Positions 5,647 to 13,137 are shown, counted from the stretch's first letter. The stretch is DNA of 13,151 nt from Pseudomonadota bacterium (GCA_023423675.1 JAFAFD010000287.1:1-13151); one strand, 5' to 3'. Program-made: numbers and translations. Notes: generated from the sequence alone by a model not told the origin.

Positions 5647-8634
5647 TCAGAACTTGTATCGCACGCCGAACATGTAGCGCGGGCCGGTCTGGGTCGCGTA
5701 GCGCAGCATGTTGGTGTGGCGCGAGTAGGTGCGCATGGTCTCGTCGGTCAGGTTGATCGCTTCCAGGCTCAGGCTCAGCTGCTCGCTCACCGCGTAGCTG
5801 ATGTTCAGATCGAGCTGGCCGTAGGCGGCGGTGTAGTTCGGGTTCGGGCCCTGGCCACCGATGCCGTTGAGGAACTTGTCGCGCCAGTTGTAGGCCGCAC
5901 GGATCTGCCAGGCGTTCTTGTCGTAGAACGCAACCAGGTTGGCCGAGTCGCTCAGGCCGATCATCGGGTACTGGTCACCCAGGCTGAGGTTGTTGAACGT
6001 CAGCCCCGACTTCACCTTGGTGTAGTTGGCAGCCAGGCCGAAACCGGACTGACCGAACAGGTGCTGCACCGCCACTTCCCAGCCATCGAGGTGGTCCGAG
6101 TGCTGGTTGGCCGGCACGGTGATGTCGAAGCCGGCGATCGGATCGGTCGGCAGGCCTTCGATGGTGCCGGTCAGCTGGCCGGCCGAATTGACGCCGGTGA
6201 AGTTCACGCCCGGATCGCCGGCATGGTTGGTGAAGATGTAATCGCGGATGCAGGGCATGTCGGTGCCACCACACGAGGCCAGTGCCTCGTTCCAGTAAGC
6301 GCCGCCGACCGGCGTGTGCAGGTTGCCGCTGTTCTCGCGCACCACGGTGTCGCTGATGAAGTTCTTGATGTTCTTGCGGAAGAAGCCGGCAGACGCGTAG
6401 CTGGCCTCACCGTAGTACCACTCCAGCGAGAGGTCGAAGTTGTCCGAGATCAGCGGCTCCAGGCTGGGGTTGCCGCGGCTGCCGCTGCCACCCTGGGTGC
6501 GCACGATGTCGGCCAGCGACTGGCCGCTCTGGATCTGCGTCCAGCTCGGGCGGCCCAGCGTGCGGCTGTAGCTGCCGCGCAGTGCCAGCGATTCGCTCAG
6601 GTCCAGCTTCAGGTCGACGTTGGGCAGCACGTAGTCGTACTTGCCGCGGCCGCCGATGAAGCTGCTCTCCGGCGCGTAGACGATGTTCAGTTCGTTGGCC
6701 GAGCCCCAGCTGATGCCCGTCGGCACGCGCACCATCGCGCTGGATTCCACTTCGGTCTGCTCGTAGCGCACGCCGGCCGCCACGTGCAGCGGCATCGACC
6801 AGTCGAAGCTGGTGCGGTACTGCAGGTAGGCGCTGCGGGTCTTCTCGGTGGTGCGGATGTCTTCGGAGTACTCGGTCGGCGCGTAGTAGCAGGTCGGGCA
6901 GGCCGGGTCGGAGGCGGTACCGACCTGTGCGGCACGGTCGATCAAGCGGTCGAAGTCGAACACCAGGAACTGGCCGGTCAGGCGCGGATCGCTGTGCCCG
7001 GAGAAGGCCTTGAAGTACTTGGCCATGTTGTCCGCGTACCAGATGTCATCGGCATAGTCGGACGGCGAACCCAGGCCGCCCCAGGTATTGCGCTGCATGA
7101 TGGCCGAGGCCGAGCGGTTCTCCACCTGGGTGTGGCCGACGCCGAAGTCCAGCGCCGAGTAGTCGGCGAAGCGGAACGTACCGCGGCCCTGGTACTGCTG
7201 CACCTTCGATTTGTTGTAGCTGTTCTGGAATACCGAGCCGGTGACCAGCGCATCGGACGCCTGCACGCCGCCCGGCGGCAGGGCGATGTTGATGATCGGC
7301 AGGTCGCCGCTGTAGTCGACGGTGGTGGTGCCGCGCACGAAGGCGGCCACGCCGAGCACGCCGGCCGAACCGTACGGGCTGTCCGGCTGCGATTCGGCCT
7401 GCGAGTTGTGCGCGTCGAACGACAGGTCCAGCGCGTCGTTCACTTCCCAGTCCACATTGAAGCCGAGCGAGTGCATGTCGGTCTTGGTGGCCAGCCGCGC
7501 GCCGCCCATCGACACGTCCGAGTTGGTCATGTCCTCGCTGTAGATGATCGGCGCCGACACCGGGCCATTGGTCCAGATGCTGTCGCCCGGGCCGTAGTTG
7601 AACCACACCGACAGCTCGCTGCGCTGCTGCTGCACCTTGTTCTCGACATAGGTGTAGTCCAGCGTGGTGGTGATGTTGTCGGCCGGCTTCCACTGGAAGG
7701 TGGCCTGCGCGTTGGTACGCTGGCGCTGCACGCCGTTGACGTTGTACGCGGTGTTCTGCGGCCGCGCATACACATCGTTCGGGCCCGGCCGGTTGGTGAT
7801 GCGGTCCGAATAGCCCTGGCCCGGCTGCGGCAGGGCGCGCCAGTCGGTGGCTTCGTTGCCGTAGAACGTGGCCCAACCCTCGGCCACGGTGGCCTGGTTG
7901 AAGCCGGAGTCGCGCTCCTGGTGGCTGGCACTGAGCGACACGCCGAAGCGGTCGTCGGCATAGCGCTGGCTGAAGATGCCCGACAGCTCGCCGGTGACGT
8001 TGGAACCCTGCAGCGTGCGCGGCAGGTTGTCGTTGGACGAATCGTTGACCGCCTTCAGGCCGAGGCTGATCACCGGCTCCGACACCAGCGGGCGCAGCGT
8101 CTTGATGTTGATGGTGGCGCCTATGCCGCCGGCCGGGTTGTCGGCGCGGCTGGTCTTGTAGATCTCCACCGCCGAGATCGATTCGGAGGCGAGGTTGGCG
8201 AAGTCGAACGAGCGCGAGCCGTTGAGGCCACCACCGCCGTTGCCGAGATTGGACGCCGGCATCTGCCGGCCGTTCAACAGCACCAGGTTGTAGTCGGGGC
8301 CGATGCCGCGCACGGTCACCTTCGAGCCCTCGCCGCTGGAGGTGCGGTCGATCGACACGCCGCTGATGCGCTGCAGCGATTCGGCCAGGTTGGTATCGGG
8401 GAACTTGCCGATGTCCTCGGCGACGATGCCATCGACCACGCCCTGGCTGTCGCGCTTGAGGTTCATCGACGACTGCAGGCTGCCGCGGATGCCGGTGACC
8501 TGCACCGTATCGAGCGTGGCCGGGTCGGGTGTTTCGCCGGCAGGTGCGTCCTGCGCCCAGGCCGGTGCAGCAAGCGCTGCGAGCAGCGCGGAAGTGAGCA
8601 TCGTCTTGCGAGGTACTGCCTTGTACGTCTTCAT
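5647..8634 (-). CDS. TonB-dependent outer-membrane receptor (TonB-Xanth-Caulo type)
   Basis: The 995-residue product is predicted to import a ligand across the outer membrane using TonB energy. The signal peptide covers residues 1-27 (cleavage likely AWA/Q). A TonB-box-like LDTVQVTG (41-48) precedes the plug domain (about 58-181), which contains IGKFPDTNLAESLQRISGVSI, VTVRGIGPDYNLVLLNGRQ and NPAGGIGATINIKT. The rest is a 22-strand-type beta-barrel rich in aromatic alternation, ending GPRYMFGVRYKF with the expected C-terminal Phe. Length and motifs fit the TonB-Xanth-Caulo receptor family, members of which serve carbohydrate uptake in Xanthomonas and Caulobacter. It is the first gene of a minus-strand unit with the cupin gene. 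A GGAGG site lies 8 nt before the ATG, and a promoter overlapped by a LacI-type operator lies about 75-105 bp upstream. Linkage to GH3 and LacI genes suggests a beta-glucan-derived oligosaccharide as ligand, which is inference. No frameshift is seen. Confidence 0.95.
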   Translation of the reverse strand: MKTYKAVPRKTMLTSALLAALAAPAWAQDAPAGETPDPATLDTVQVTGIRGSLQSSMNLKRDSQGVVDGIVAEDIGKFPDTNLAESLQRISGVSIDRTSSGEGSKVTVRGIGPDYNLVLLNGRQMPASNLGNGGGGLNGSRSFDFANLASESISAVEIYKTSRADNPAGGIGATINIKTLRPLVSEPVISLGLKAVNDSSNDNLPRTLQGSNVTGELSGIFSQRYADDRFGVSLSASHQERDSGFNQATVAEGWATFYGNEATDWRALPQPGQGYSDRITNRPGPNDVYARPQNTAYNVNGVQRQRTNAQATFQWKPADNITTTLDYTYVENKVQQQRSELSVWFNYGPGDSIWTNGPVSAPIIYSEDMTNSDVSMGGARLATKTDMHSLGFNVDWEVNDALDLSFDAHNSQAESQPDSPYGSAGVLGVAAFVRGTTTVDYSGDLPIINIALPPGGVQASDALVTGSVFQNSYNKSKVQQYQGRGTFRFADYSALDFGVGHTQVENRSASAIMQRNTWGGLGSPSDYADDIWYADNMAKYFKAFSGHSDPRLTGQFLVFDFDRLIDRAAQVGTASDPACPTCYYAPTEYSEDIRTTEKTRSAYLQYRTSFDWSMPLHVAAGVRYEQTEVESSAMVRVPTGISWGSANELNIVYAPESSFIGGRGKYDYVLPNVDLKLDLSESLALRGSYSRTLGRPSWTQIQSGQSLADIVRTQGGSGSRGNPSLEPLISDNFDLSLEWYYGEASYASAGFFRKNIKNFISDTVVRENSGNLHTPVGGAYWNEALASCGGTDMPCIRDYIFTNHAGDPGVNFTGVNSAGQLTGTIEGLPTDPIAGFDITVPANQHSDHLDGWEVAVQHLFGQSGFGLAANYTKVKSGLTFNNLSLGDQYPMIGLSDSANLVAFYDKNAWQIRAAYNWRDKFLNGIGGQGPNPNYTAAYGQLDLNISYAVSEQLSLSLEAINLTDETMRTYSRHTNMLRYATQTGPRYMFGVRYKF

Positions 8635-8642
8635 GGAAGCTC

Positions 8643-8647
8643 CCTCC
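8643..8647 (-). promoter_or_regulatory. Ribosome binding site of the receptor gene
   Basis: On the minus strand GGAGG lies 8 nt before ATG 8634 within a purine-rich GGGGAGGGAG run, supporting this start over in-frame ATG codons further in. Confidence 0.75.
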
Positions 8648-8709
8648 CCAGGGAATTCGGTGGTGTCGTTGCGGCGTTGTCTCGATCGCGGGTTACTGCA
8701 TGTGGCCGG

Positions 8710-8738
8710 ATTGGAGCGACGGTTGACAGCGTTGTCAA
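8710..8738 (-). promoter_or_regulatory. Predicted sigma-70 promoter of the receptor gene
   Basis: On the minus strand TTGACA (8738-8733) is a perfect -35 box. After a 17-nt spacer comes TCCAAT (8715-8710), 4 of 6 matches to TATAAT. It would give a leader of roughly 70 nt. The -35 box is inside the operator at 8722-8739. Confidence 0.5.
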
Positions 8739-8739
8739 C
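8722..8739. promoter_or_regulatory. LacI-type operator O1 over the receptor -35 box
   Basis: GTTGACAGCGTTGTCAAC has 7-bp arms (GTTGACA/TGTCAAC) around a centre carrying the CpG step that LacI-family hinge leucines intercalate. Its inner 14 bp differ from the operator at 10451-10464 at one base. Binding here would cover the predicted -35 box. Confidence 0.65.
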
Positions 8740-8784
8740 AAACTGCCATCAAGTGCACCTGATCGGCGCTGGGGTGGGTTGTCA

Positions 8785-8798
8785 TGTAAACGTTGCCA
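8785..8798. promoter_or_regulatory. Divergent LacI-type operator-like site
   Basis: TGTAAACGTTGCCA has the general LacI/GalR-family form TG..AACGTT..CA with a central CpG and 10 of 14 symmetric positions. It differs from the local operator at five positions. It may be a weak site for the local repressor or a site for another LacI-family protein. Confidence 0.35.
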
Positions 8799-8859
8799 TG
8801 AACGCGCTCATGCTGATGAATTCCCTTTGTCTGCGGGATTTCCAGCGGTTTTCCAGCAA

Positions 8860-8873
8860 TGACAGCGCTGCCA
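8860..8873. promoter_or_regulatory. LacI-type operator O2, distal to the receptor promoter
   Basis: TGACAGCGCTGCCA matches the palindrome at 10451-10464 at 13 of 14 positions. It is centred about 136 bp upstream of O1, close to 13 helical turns, a spacing that could allow looping between the two sites. Confidence 0.55.
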
Positions 8874-8961
8874 ATGGATCGGTGGAATTGAGTTGTGCGG
8901 TGCAGAACAAAACTGCGCGGATGCCGTCGTGCAGTGGTGGAACGCAGCCGTTGTTGTGCGC

Positions 8962-8975
8962 TGACAGCGCTGGAC
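8962..8975. promoter_or_regulatory. Degenerate operator-like site O3
   Basis: TGACAGCGCTGGAC matches the first 11 positions of the local operator and then diverges, leaving one full half-site and the palindromic core CAGCGCTG. It may be a weak or decayed site. Confidence 0.3.
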
Positions 8976-9157
8976 AAATGGAACAGACAGCGGATGTCGT
9001 GCATGTCCGCTTGATGGCTTGAATCAATGACCGGGAGGACAGGTTCTGGACATGGCAACGGCCGCCCGCGGACAACGCGTGTACGGTGCTGGGCACGCAC
9101 AGTCACTTCATCGCGCACGGCGAAGCGGCAGCCGCCCGCGTGCGCTGGGATGCGAGG

Positions 9158-9189
9158 AAAACCGCAACGGACGCGTCGGTCCGCTGCGG
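9158..9189 (-). terminator. Intrinsic terminator of the lacI gene
   Basis: On the minus strand, six bases after the stop codon, CCGCAGCGGAC and GTCCGTTGCGG pair into an 11-bp stem with one G-U, around a 6-nt loop (CGACGC). TTTT follows directly (complement of 9158-9161). This is a good Rho-independent terminator. It separates lacI from the receptor gene downstream on the same strand. Confidence 0.8.
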
Positions 9190-9195
9190 CAGAAG

Positions 9196-10203
9196 TCAGC
9201 GCCGGCGCGGTGCGGCGGTCGATTCGCGATCCAGCACCGCGTGCTCGACGGTGATCATGCGTCCGGCCGTCTCGGCGCGGATGTGCTCGATCAGCTGCTC
9301 GGTCGCAAGCCGGCCCATGTGCGCGGTCGGCTGGCGCACCGTGGTCAGCGCCGGATAGATGTGGCCGGCGATCGGCGTGTCGTCGAAGCCGCACACCGAG
9401 AGGTCGCGCGGCACGCGCAGGCCACGCTCGCCCGCAACGCGGTACACCGCAGCCGCCATGTCGTCGTTGGCGGCGAAGATCGCCGTCGGCGGGTCATCCA
9501 GGTCGAGCAGGCTGTTGGCGGCGTCCACGCCGGACTCGAACGAGAACTGGCCGCTGACCACCAGTTCCGGGTCGTAGGCGATGCCCGCCTCGCGCAGCGC
9601 CTGGCGGTAACCGGCGTGGCGCCACTGGCAGGCACCGTGCGCGCGCGGGCCCTTGATGTGGCCGATGCGGCGATGGCCCTGCGCGACCAGGTGGCCGATC
9701 AGTTCGACCACGGCGGTGGTTTCATCCATGCGCACGCCGATGCGGCCTTCCGGGTGACGTGGCGCGATGCAGGCGAAGGGGATGTCCTGTTCTTCCAGGT
9801 ACGACAGCACCACCTCGTCGTCGGTCAGCGGCGGGATCAGCACCACACCGTCCGGGCGCGAATTCTCGAACAGCGCGGCCAGGTCGGGCAGGGTGCGGCG
9901 GCCGGTGCCGACCGGGCCCAGGATCAGGTTGTAGTGCTGCGCATGGCAGGCTTCCAGCATCCCGCTCTGGATTTCCATCAGGTAGTTGCGCGAGGGATTG
10001 TTGTAGACCAGCGCCAGTGCATACGAGCGCTGCCCGGCCAGGCTGCGCGCCGACAGGTTGGGCTTGTAGCCCAGCCGCGCCACCGCCACCAGCACGCGTT
10101 CGCGGGTCTGCTCGCGCACGTTCGGCTCATGGTTGAGCACGCGCGACACGGTCTTGATCGAAACCCCGGCAACGGCGGCGACATCCTCGATTCGACTGCG
10201 CAT
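9196..10203 (-). CDS. LacI-family transcriptional repressor
   Basis: The 335-residue protein has the full LacI/GalR layout. An N-terminal helix-turn-helix, IEDVAAVAGVSIKTVSRVLN (5-24), is followed by the hinge NLSARSLAGQRS (49-60) with the Leu that inserts at a central CpG. A periplasmic-binding-protein-like sugar domain runs from about 60 to the end, with YNNPSRNYLMEIQSGM, IFAANDDMAAAVYRVAGERG and VCGFDDTPIAGHIYPALTTVRQP. ATG 10203 gives the expected N-terminus; the frame stays open upstream for 73 more codons, but these look non-coding. AGGAGG precedes the start at a rather long 12-nt spacing. The gene sits between the receptor gene it probably controls (downstream, same strand) and the divergent GH3 gene, and has its own terminator. 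The likely operator is TGACAGCGCTGTCA and near copies at both target promoters. None is seen at its own start, so autoregulation is not obvious. The effector is probably a sugar released from the GH3 substrate, which is inference. Confidence 0.95.
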   Translation of the reverse strand: MRSRIEDVAAVAGVSIKTVSRVLNHEPNVREQTRERVLVAVARLGYKPNLSARSLAGQRSYALALVYNNPSRNYLMEIQSGMLEACHAQHYNLILGPVGTGRRTLPDLAALFENSRPDGVVLIPPLTDDEVVLSYLEEQDIPFACIAPRHPEGRIGVRMDETTAVVELIGHLVAQGHRRIGHIKGPRAHGACQWRHAGYRQALREAGIAYDPELVVSGQFSFESGVDAANSLLDLDDPPTAIFAANDDMAAAVYRVAGERGLRVPRDLSVCGFDDTPIAGHIYPALTTVRQPTAHMGRLATEQLIEHIRAETAGRMITVEHAVLDRESTAAPRRR

Positions 10204-10215
10204 GATGCGATGGTT

Positions 10216-10221
10216 CCTCCT
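10216..10221 (-). promoter_or_regulatory. Ribosome binding site of the lacI gene
   Basis: AGGAGG on the minus strand, 12 nt before ATG 10203. The spacing is longer than usual, but no better-placed start codon lies between them that keeps the helix-turn-helix intact. Confidence 0.55.
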
Positions 10222-10425
10222 GGAAGGCGGCGGGCACGCGGCGATGGTAGTGCGTGCTGGCCCGGTCGGTGTTGCCGAAGCAGGCGGATGTTGCCACGAC
10301 ATGAGGGGCGCTGGCACGTCCCGATTTCGTGTCGCGATGCAGCACCCACGCACTGCGCTGGCATGTCGATGATGCGCCAGGCCCCGTGGTTGCGGGACGG
10401 CGGGCACGTTGCCCGCGAACAACGA

Positions 10426-10454
10426 TTGACAGCAGCGGGGTCGCCTTATATGAC
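10426..10454 (+). promoter_or_regulatory. Predicted sigma-70 promoter of the GH3 gene
   Basis: A perfect TTGACA (10426-10431), a 17-nt spacer and TATGAC (10449-10454, 4 of 6) form the best promoter in the gap. Expected transcription start is near 10461, inside the operator, with a leader of about 84 nt. Confidence 0.55.
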
Positions 10455-10464
10455 AGCGCTGTCA
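10451..10464. promoter_or_regulatory. Perfect palindromic LacI-type operator at the GH3 promoter
   Basis: TGACAGCGCTGTCA is a perfect 14-bp palindrome with a central CpG. It overlaps the -10 hexamer and predicted start point, a classic place for repression. Near copies lie at 8724-8737 and 8860-8873. Confidence 0.7.
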
Positions 10465-10530
10465 GGAGCGGTGCGCAAGCGCCCATGCCGGCGTGCGGTC
10501 GCAGACACGCGCGCCAGGAACTTCATCCAC

Positions 10531-10535
10531 GGAGG
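10531..10535 (+). promoter_or_regulatory. Ribosome binding site deciding the GTG start of the GH3 gene
   Basis: GGAGG lies 9 nt before GTG 10545. The signal peptide begins directly at this GTG, so it is preferred to any later ATG. Confidence 0.75.
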
Positions 10536-10544
10536 TAGAGCCCA

Positions 10545-13076
10545 GTGAATCGCCCCACCCAGACCCTTCTTGCCAGCTGCCTGCTGGCCGCCCTTGCCGC
10601 GCCCGTCGGTGCCGCACCGGCCAGCGGTGAACGCCTGCAGGACTGGCCGCGCGTGCACAGCGCGATCACCACCGATGCGCAGATCGAAAGCCGCGTGCAG
10701 CAGATCCTTTCGCAGATGACGCTGGCGCAGAAGATCGGGCAGATGACCCAGGCCGAGATCAAGACGATCACGCCCGAGCAGGTACGCCGCTACTACATCG
10801 GTTCGGTGCTCAACGGCGGTGGCTCGTGGCCGGGCATGGACAAGCACGCCAGCGTGCAGGACTGGCTGAAGCTGGCGGACGCCTACCATGCCGCCTCGCT
10901 GGCTACCGATGCGAAGACGCCGGTGCCGGTGATCTGGGGCACCGATGCGGTGCATGGCCACAACAACGTGCTGGGGGCCACCCTGTTCCCGCACAACATC
11001 GGCCTGGGCGCGGCCGGTGATCCGGAACTGATCGAACGCATCGGCGAAGCCACCGCGCGTTCGGTGCGCGCCACCGGCATCGGCTGGGTATTCGCGCCCA
11101 CCCTGGCCGTCGCCCACGACCCGCGCTGGGGCCGCACCTACGAAAGCTATTCGTCCGACCCGGCGGTGATCCGCAGCTTCGCCCATGCCTACGTCAAGGG
11201 CGCGCAGGGCGCGTTCAAGGATGACGGCAACGTGATCACCACCGCCAAGCACTACCTCGGCGATGGCGCCACCGACAGCGGCCGTGACCAGGGCGAAGCG
11301 CTGGTCGACAAGGCGACGATGGTCAACGTGCATGCGCAGGGCTACTACGGTGCACTGGCCGAAGGCGCGCAGACGGTGATGGCCTCGTTCAACAGCTGGA
11401 ACGATCGTGCCGCCGGCGTCGACTACGGCAAGATGCACGGCAGCAAGGCGCTGCTGACCGACGCGCTGAAGGACAAGATGGGCTTCGACGGCTTCGTCGT
11501 CTCCGACTGGAACGGCATCGCCCAGGTGCCCGGCTGCCGCAACGACAGCTGCGCACAGGCGATCAACGCCGGCATCGACATGGTGATGGTGCCCGACGAC
11601 TGGAAAGCCTTCATCGACAACACCACAGCGCAGGTGCAGAAGGGCGAGATCCCGATGGCGCGCATCGACGATGCGGTGACGCGCATCCTGCGGGTGAAAC
11701 TGCGCGCCGGCCTGTTCGAGCACAAGCCGTCCGACAGCCGCTACGCCGGCGATGCCACCGCCGTGCAGCACCGCGATCTGGCGCGCCGTGCGGTGCGCGA
11801 ATCGCTGGTGCTGCTGAAGAACGACAACAAGGTCCTGCCGCTGCGCCGCGATGCGCGTGTGCTGGTGGTCGGCAAGGGCGCCGACAACATCGGTGACCAG
11901 TCCGGTGGCTGGTCGCTGACCTGGCAGGGCACCGAGAACAAGAATGCCGATTTCCCCAATGCCGATTCGGTACTGGGTGCGCTGCGCGCCGAACTGGGTA
12001 CGGACAAGGTCAGCTTCAGTGCCGATGGCCAGGGCGTCGACCCGAAGGCGTTCGACGTGGTGCTGGCGGTGATCGGTGAGACGCCATATGCGGAAACCAA
12101 CGGCGACATCCTCGCCTCGGACACCGTGAGCCACAGCCGTGCCTACCCGCAGGACCTGGCCGCGCTGAAGGCCGCCGCTGCGACCGGCAAGCCGGTGGTG
12201 ACGGTCTATATGTCCGGCCGCCCGATGTACACCAACGACCTGCTCAACCTGTCCAGTGCCTTCGTCGCGGCCTGGCTGCCGGGCACCGAAGGCAAGGGCG
12301 TGACCGACGTGCTGGTGGCCGGCAAGAGCGGCAAGCCCGCCAACGACTTCCGCGGCCGCCTCAGCTTCCCGTGGCCGGGCGTGCCGTGCCCGGCACCGAT
12401 CGACCGGCCCGATGCGAAGAAGCCGTCGCTGTTCGCGCTCGGCTATGGCCTGAGCTACGCCAAGGGTGGCAAGGTCGCCAGGCTTGACGAAGCCGACCCG
12501 GACAGCTGCGGCGAAGTGACCGTGCTGCCGATCTTCAACCGTGCCGACACGCCGCCGTTCGCGCTGCACGTGGCGGCCGCGGGGGCGACCCAGCCGCTCG
12601 GCAGCGACCTCAACGCCACGCTGCGCTGGCCGACCGCCAAGCCGGTGGTGCAGGTGCGCACCGTGCAGGTGAACACCCAGCAGGACGCCAAGGAAGTGAC
12701 CTGGCTGGCCCCGGCGCAGCTGATCGCACGCAGCACCTCGCGCCGCAACCTGGGCGCCCTGGCGCGCAGCAACGGCGCGCTGCAGTTCGATGTGCAGCTG
12801 GTGAAGCGCCCGGCTTCGCCGGTGAAGGTGACCATGCAGTGCGGCAGTGGCTGCGAGGGCGGGGTGGACATCGCCCCGCTGCTGGGCAAGCTGTCGCCCG
12901 GGCAGAAGCAGACGGTGACCGTGCCGCTGGCGTGCTTCGCCAAGCAGGGTGTTGCCCTGGGCGCGGTGGAGGCGCCGTTCGTGGTGACTGCGGACAAGCC
13001 GTTCGCGGCGGCCTTCACCCAGGTCAAGCTGACCGCCAACACGGCTGATGCCAAAGGCGCTGTGACCTGCCCGTAA
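10545..13076 (+). CDS. Secreted GH3 beta-glucosidase / exo-beta-glucanase with ExoP-like C-terminal domain
   Basis: The 843-residue glycoside hydrolase family 3 enzyme is predicted to remove glucose from the non-reducing end of beta-1,3/1,4-glucans or oligosaccharides in the periplasm or outside. The signal peptide spans about 1-23 (VGA/AP). LASC at 9-12 resembles a lipobox but comes too early in the hydrophobic stretch. The (beta/alpha)8 domain (about 40-395) has GTDAVHGHNNV (132-142), DPRWGRTYESYSSDP (192-206), the TAKHYLGDG block (K235, H236) and the nucleophile D321 in GFVVSDWNG. The alpha/beta sandwich (about 410-640) has RESLVLLKND and GETPYAETNGD (511-521), the region that carries the acid/base Glu in barley-type exoglucanases. 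The last 190 residues (about 650-843) resemble the ExoP galactose-binding-like domain of marine exo-1,3/1,4-beta-glucanases. Length is normal for that subgroup. A GTG start and a palindromic operator on the promoter mark it as repressor-controlled. Exact linkage preference cannot be read from sequence. Confidence 0.95.
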   Translation: MNRPTQTLLASCLLAALAAPVGAAPASGERLQDWPRVHSAITTDAQIESRVQQILSQMTLAQKIGQMTQAEIKTITPEQVRRYYIGSVLNGGGSWPGMDKHASVQDWLKLADAYHAASLATDAKTPVPVIWGTDAVHGHNNVLGATLFPHNIGLGAAGDPELIERIGEATARSVRATGIGWVFAPTLAVAHDPRWGRTYESYSSDPAVIRSFAHAYVKGAQGAFKDDGNVITTAKHYLGDGATDSGRDQGEALVDKATMVNVHAQGYYGALAEGAQTVMASFNSWNDRAAGVDYGKMHGSKALLTDALKDKMGFDGFVVSDWNGIAQVPGCRNDSCAQAINAGIDMVMVPDDWKAFIDNTTAQVQKGEIPMARIDDAVTRILRVKLRAGLFEHKPSDSRYAGDATAVQHRDLARRAVRESLVLLKNDNKVLPLRRDARVLVVGKGADNIGDQSGGWSLTWQGTENKNADFPNADSVLGALRAELGTDKVSFSADGQGVDPKAFDVVLAVIGETPYAETNGDILASDTVSHSRAYPQDLAALKAAAATGKPVVTVYMSGRPMYTNDLLNLSSAFVAAWLPGTEGKGVTDVLVAGKSGKPANDFRGRLSFPWPGVPCPAPIDRPDAKKPSLFALGYGLSYAKGGKVARLDEADPDSCGEVTVLPIFNRADTPPFALHVAAAGATQPLGSDLNATLRWPTAKPVVQVRTVQVNTQQDAKEVTWLAPAQLIARSTSRRNLGALARSNGALQFDVQLVKRPASPVKVTMQCGSGCEGGVDIAPLLGKLSPGQKQTVTVPLACFAKQGVALGAVEAPFVVTADKPFAAAFTQVKLTANTADAKGAVTCP

Positions 13077-13084
13077 GCCCCGCG

Positions 13085-13107
13085 GTAGCGCCGGGCCATG
13101 CCCGGCG
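13085..13107 (+). repeat. GTAG (SMAG/REP-type) repeat downstream of the GH3 gene
   Basis: GTAG (13085-13088) is followed by CGCCGGGC, loop CAT and GCCCGGCG (13089-13107), a perfect 8-bp stem. It begins 8 bp after the GH3 stop, so it can also shield or end the transcript, although no T run follows. Confidence 0.75.
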
Positions 13108-13137
13108 TTGCCCGTGATCGCGCGCGGGAATGCATTC

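Larger units (their letters stand above)
8740..9157. other. Long non-coding upstream region of the receptor gene
   Basis: This gap between the receptor promoter and the lacI terminator holds operator-like sites at 8785, 8860 and 8962. It has about 56% G+C by hand count over 8701-9060, against about 70% in sampled coding lines. The open frames crossing it have no domain, signal peptide or ribosome site that I can support. I find no tRNA, no transposase remnant and no second convincing promoter. An unannotated small RNA cannot be excluded. Confidence 0.5.
10204..10544. other. Divergent intergenic region between lacI and the GH3 gene
   Basis: This 341-bp gap holds the lacI ribosome site (10216-10221), the GH3 promoter with its operator (10426-10464) and the GH3 ribosome site (10531-10535). 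Between them TGTTGCC occurs twice (10270 and 10289), 19 bp apart in direct orientation, with unknown meaning. No convincing lacI promoter is visible; the best -10-like hexamer (minus TACCAT, 10249-10244) lacks a -35. I see no supported gene here. Confidence 0.5.

Noticed and set aside
5563..8862. A 1099-codon open frame on the plus strand
   Set aside because: It lies antisense to the receptor gene, starts inside the cupin gene, has no signal, domain or ribosome site, and has the Arg/Ala/Val/His-rich composition of a high-G+C shadow frame.
8782..9096. A 104-codon minus-strand frame in the receptor upstream region
   Set aside because: No domain or signal peptide; it reads through operator sites and has no ribosome site. 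The 9-codon internal ATG frame near its end is too short to support.
10270..10295. Two direct TGTTGCC copies 19 bp apart upstream of lacI as an activator site
   Set aside because: Seven-base matches in one spot are too weak, and the LacI-type central CpG is lacking; mentioned only in the intergenic description.
10535..10547. GTAGAGCC next to the GH3 start as a further REP copy
   Set aside because: It has the GTAG tag but no following inverted repeat, and it overlaps the ribosome site.
9052..10548. A 498-codon plus-strand frame opposite lacI, preceded by GGGAGGA
   Set aside because: The ribosome-like site is about 14 nt away, the product has no family features, and it runs antisense through an intact LacI coding region.
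10446..12569. A 707-codon minus-strand frame opposite the GH3 gene
   Set aside because: Shadow of the GH3 coding strand; no recognisable motif, and it would begin inside the GH3 coding sequence.
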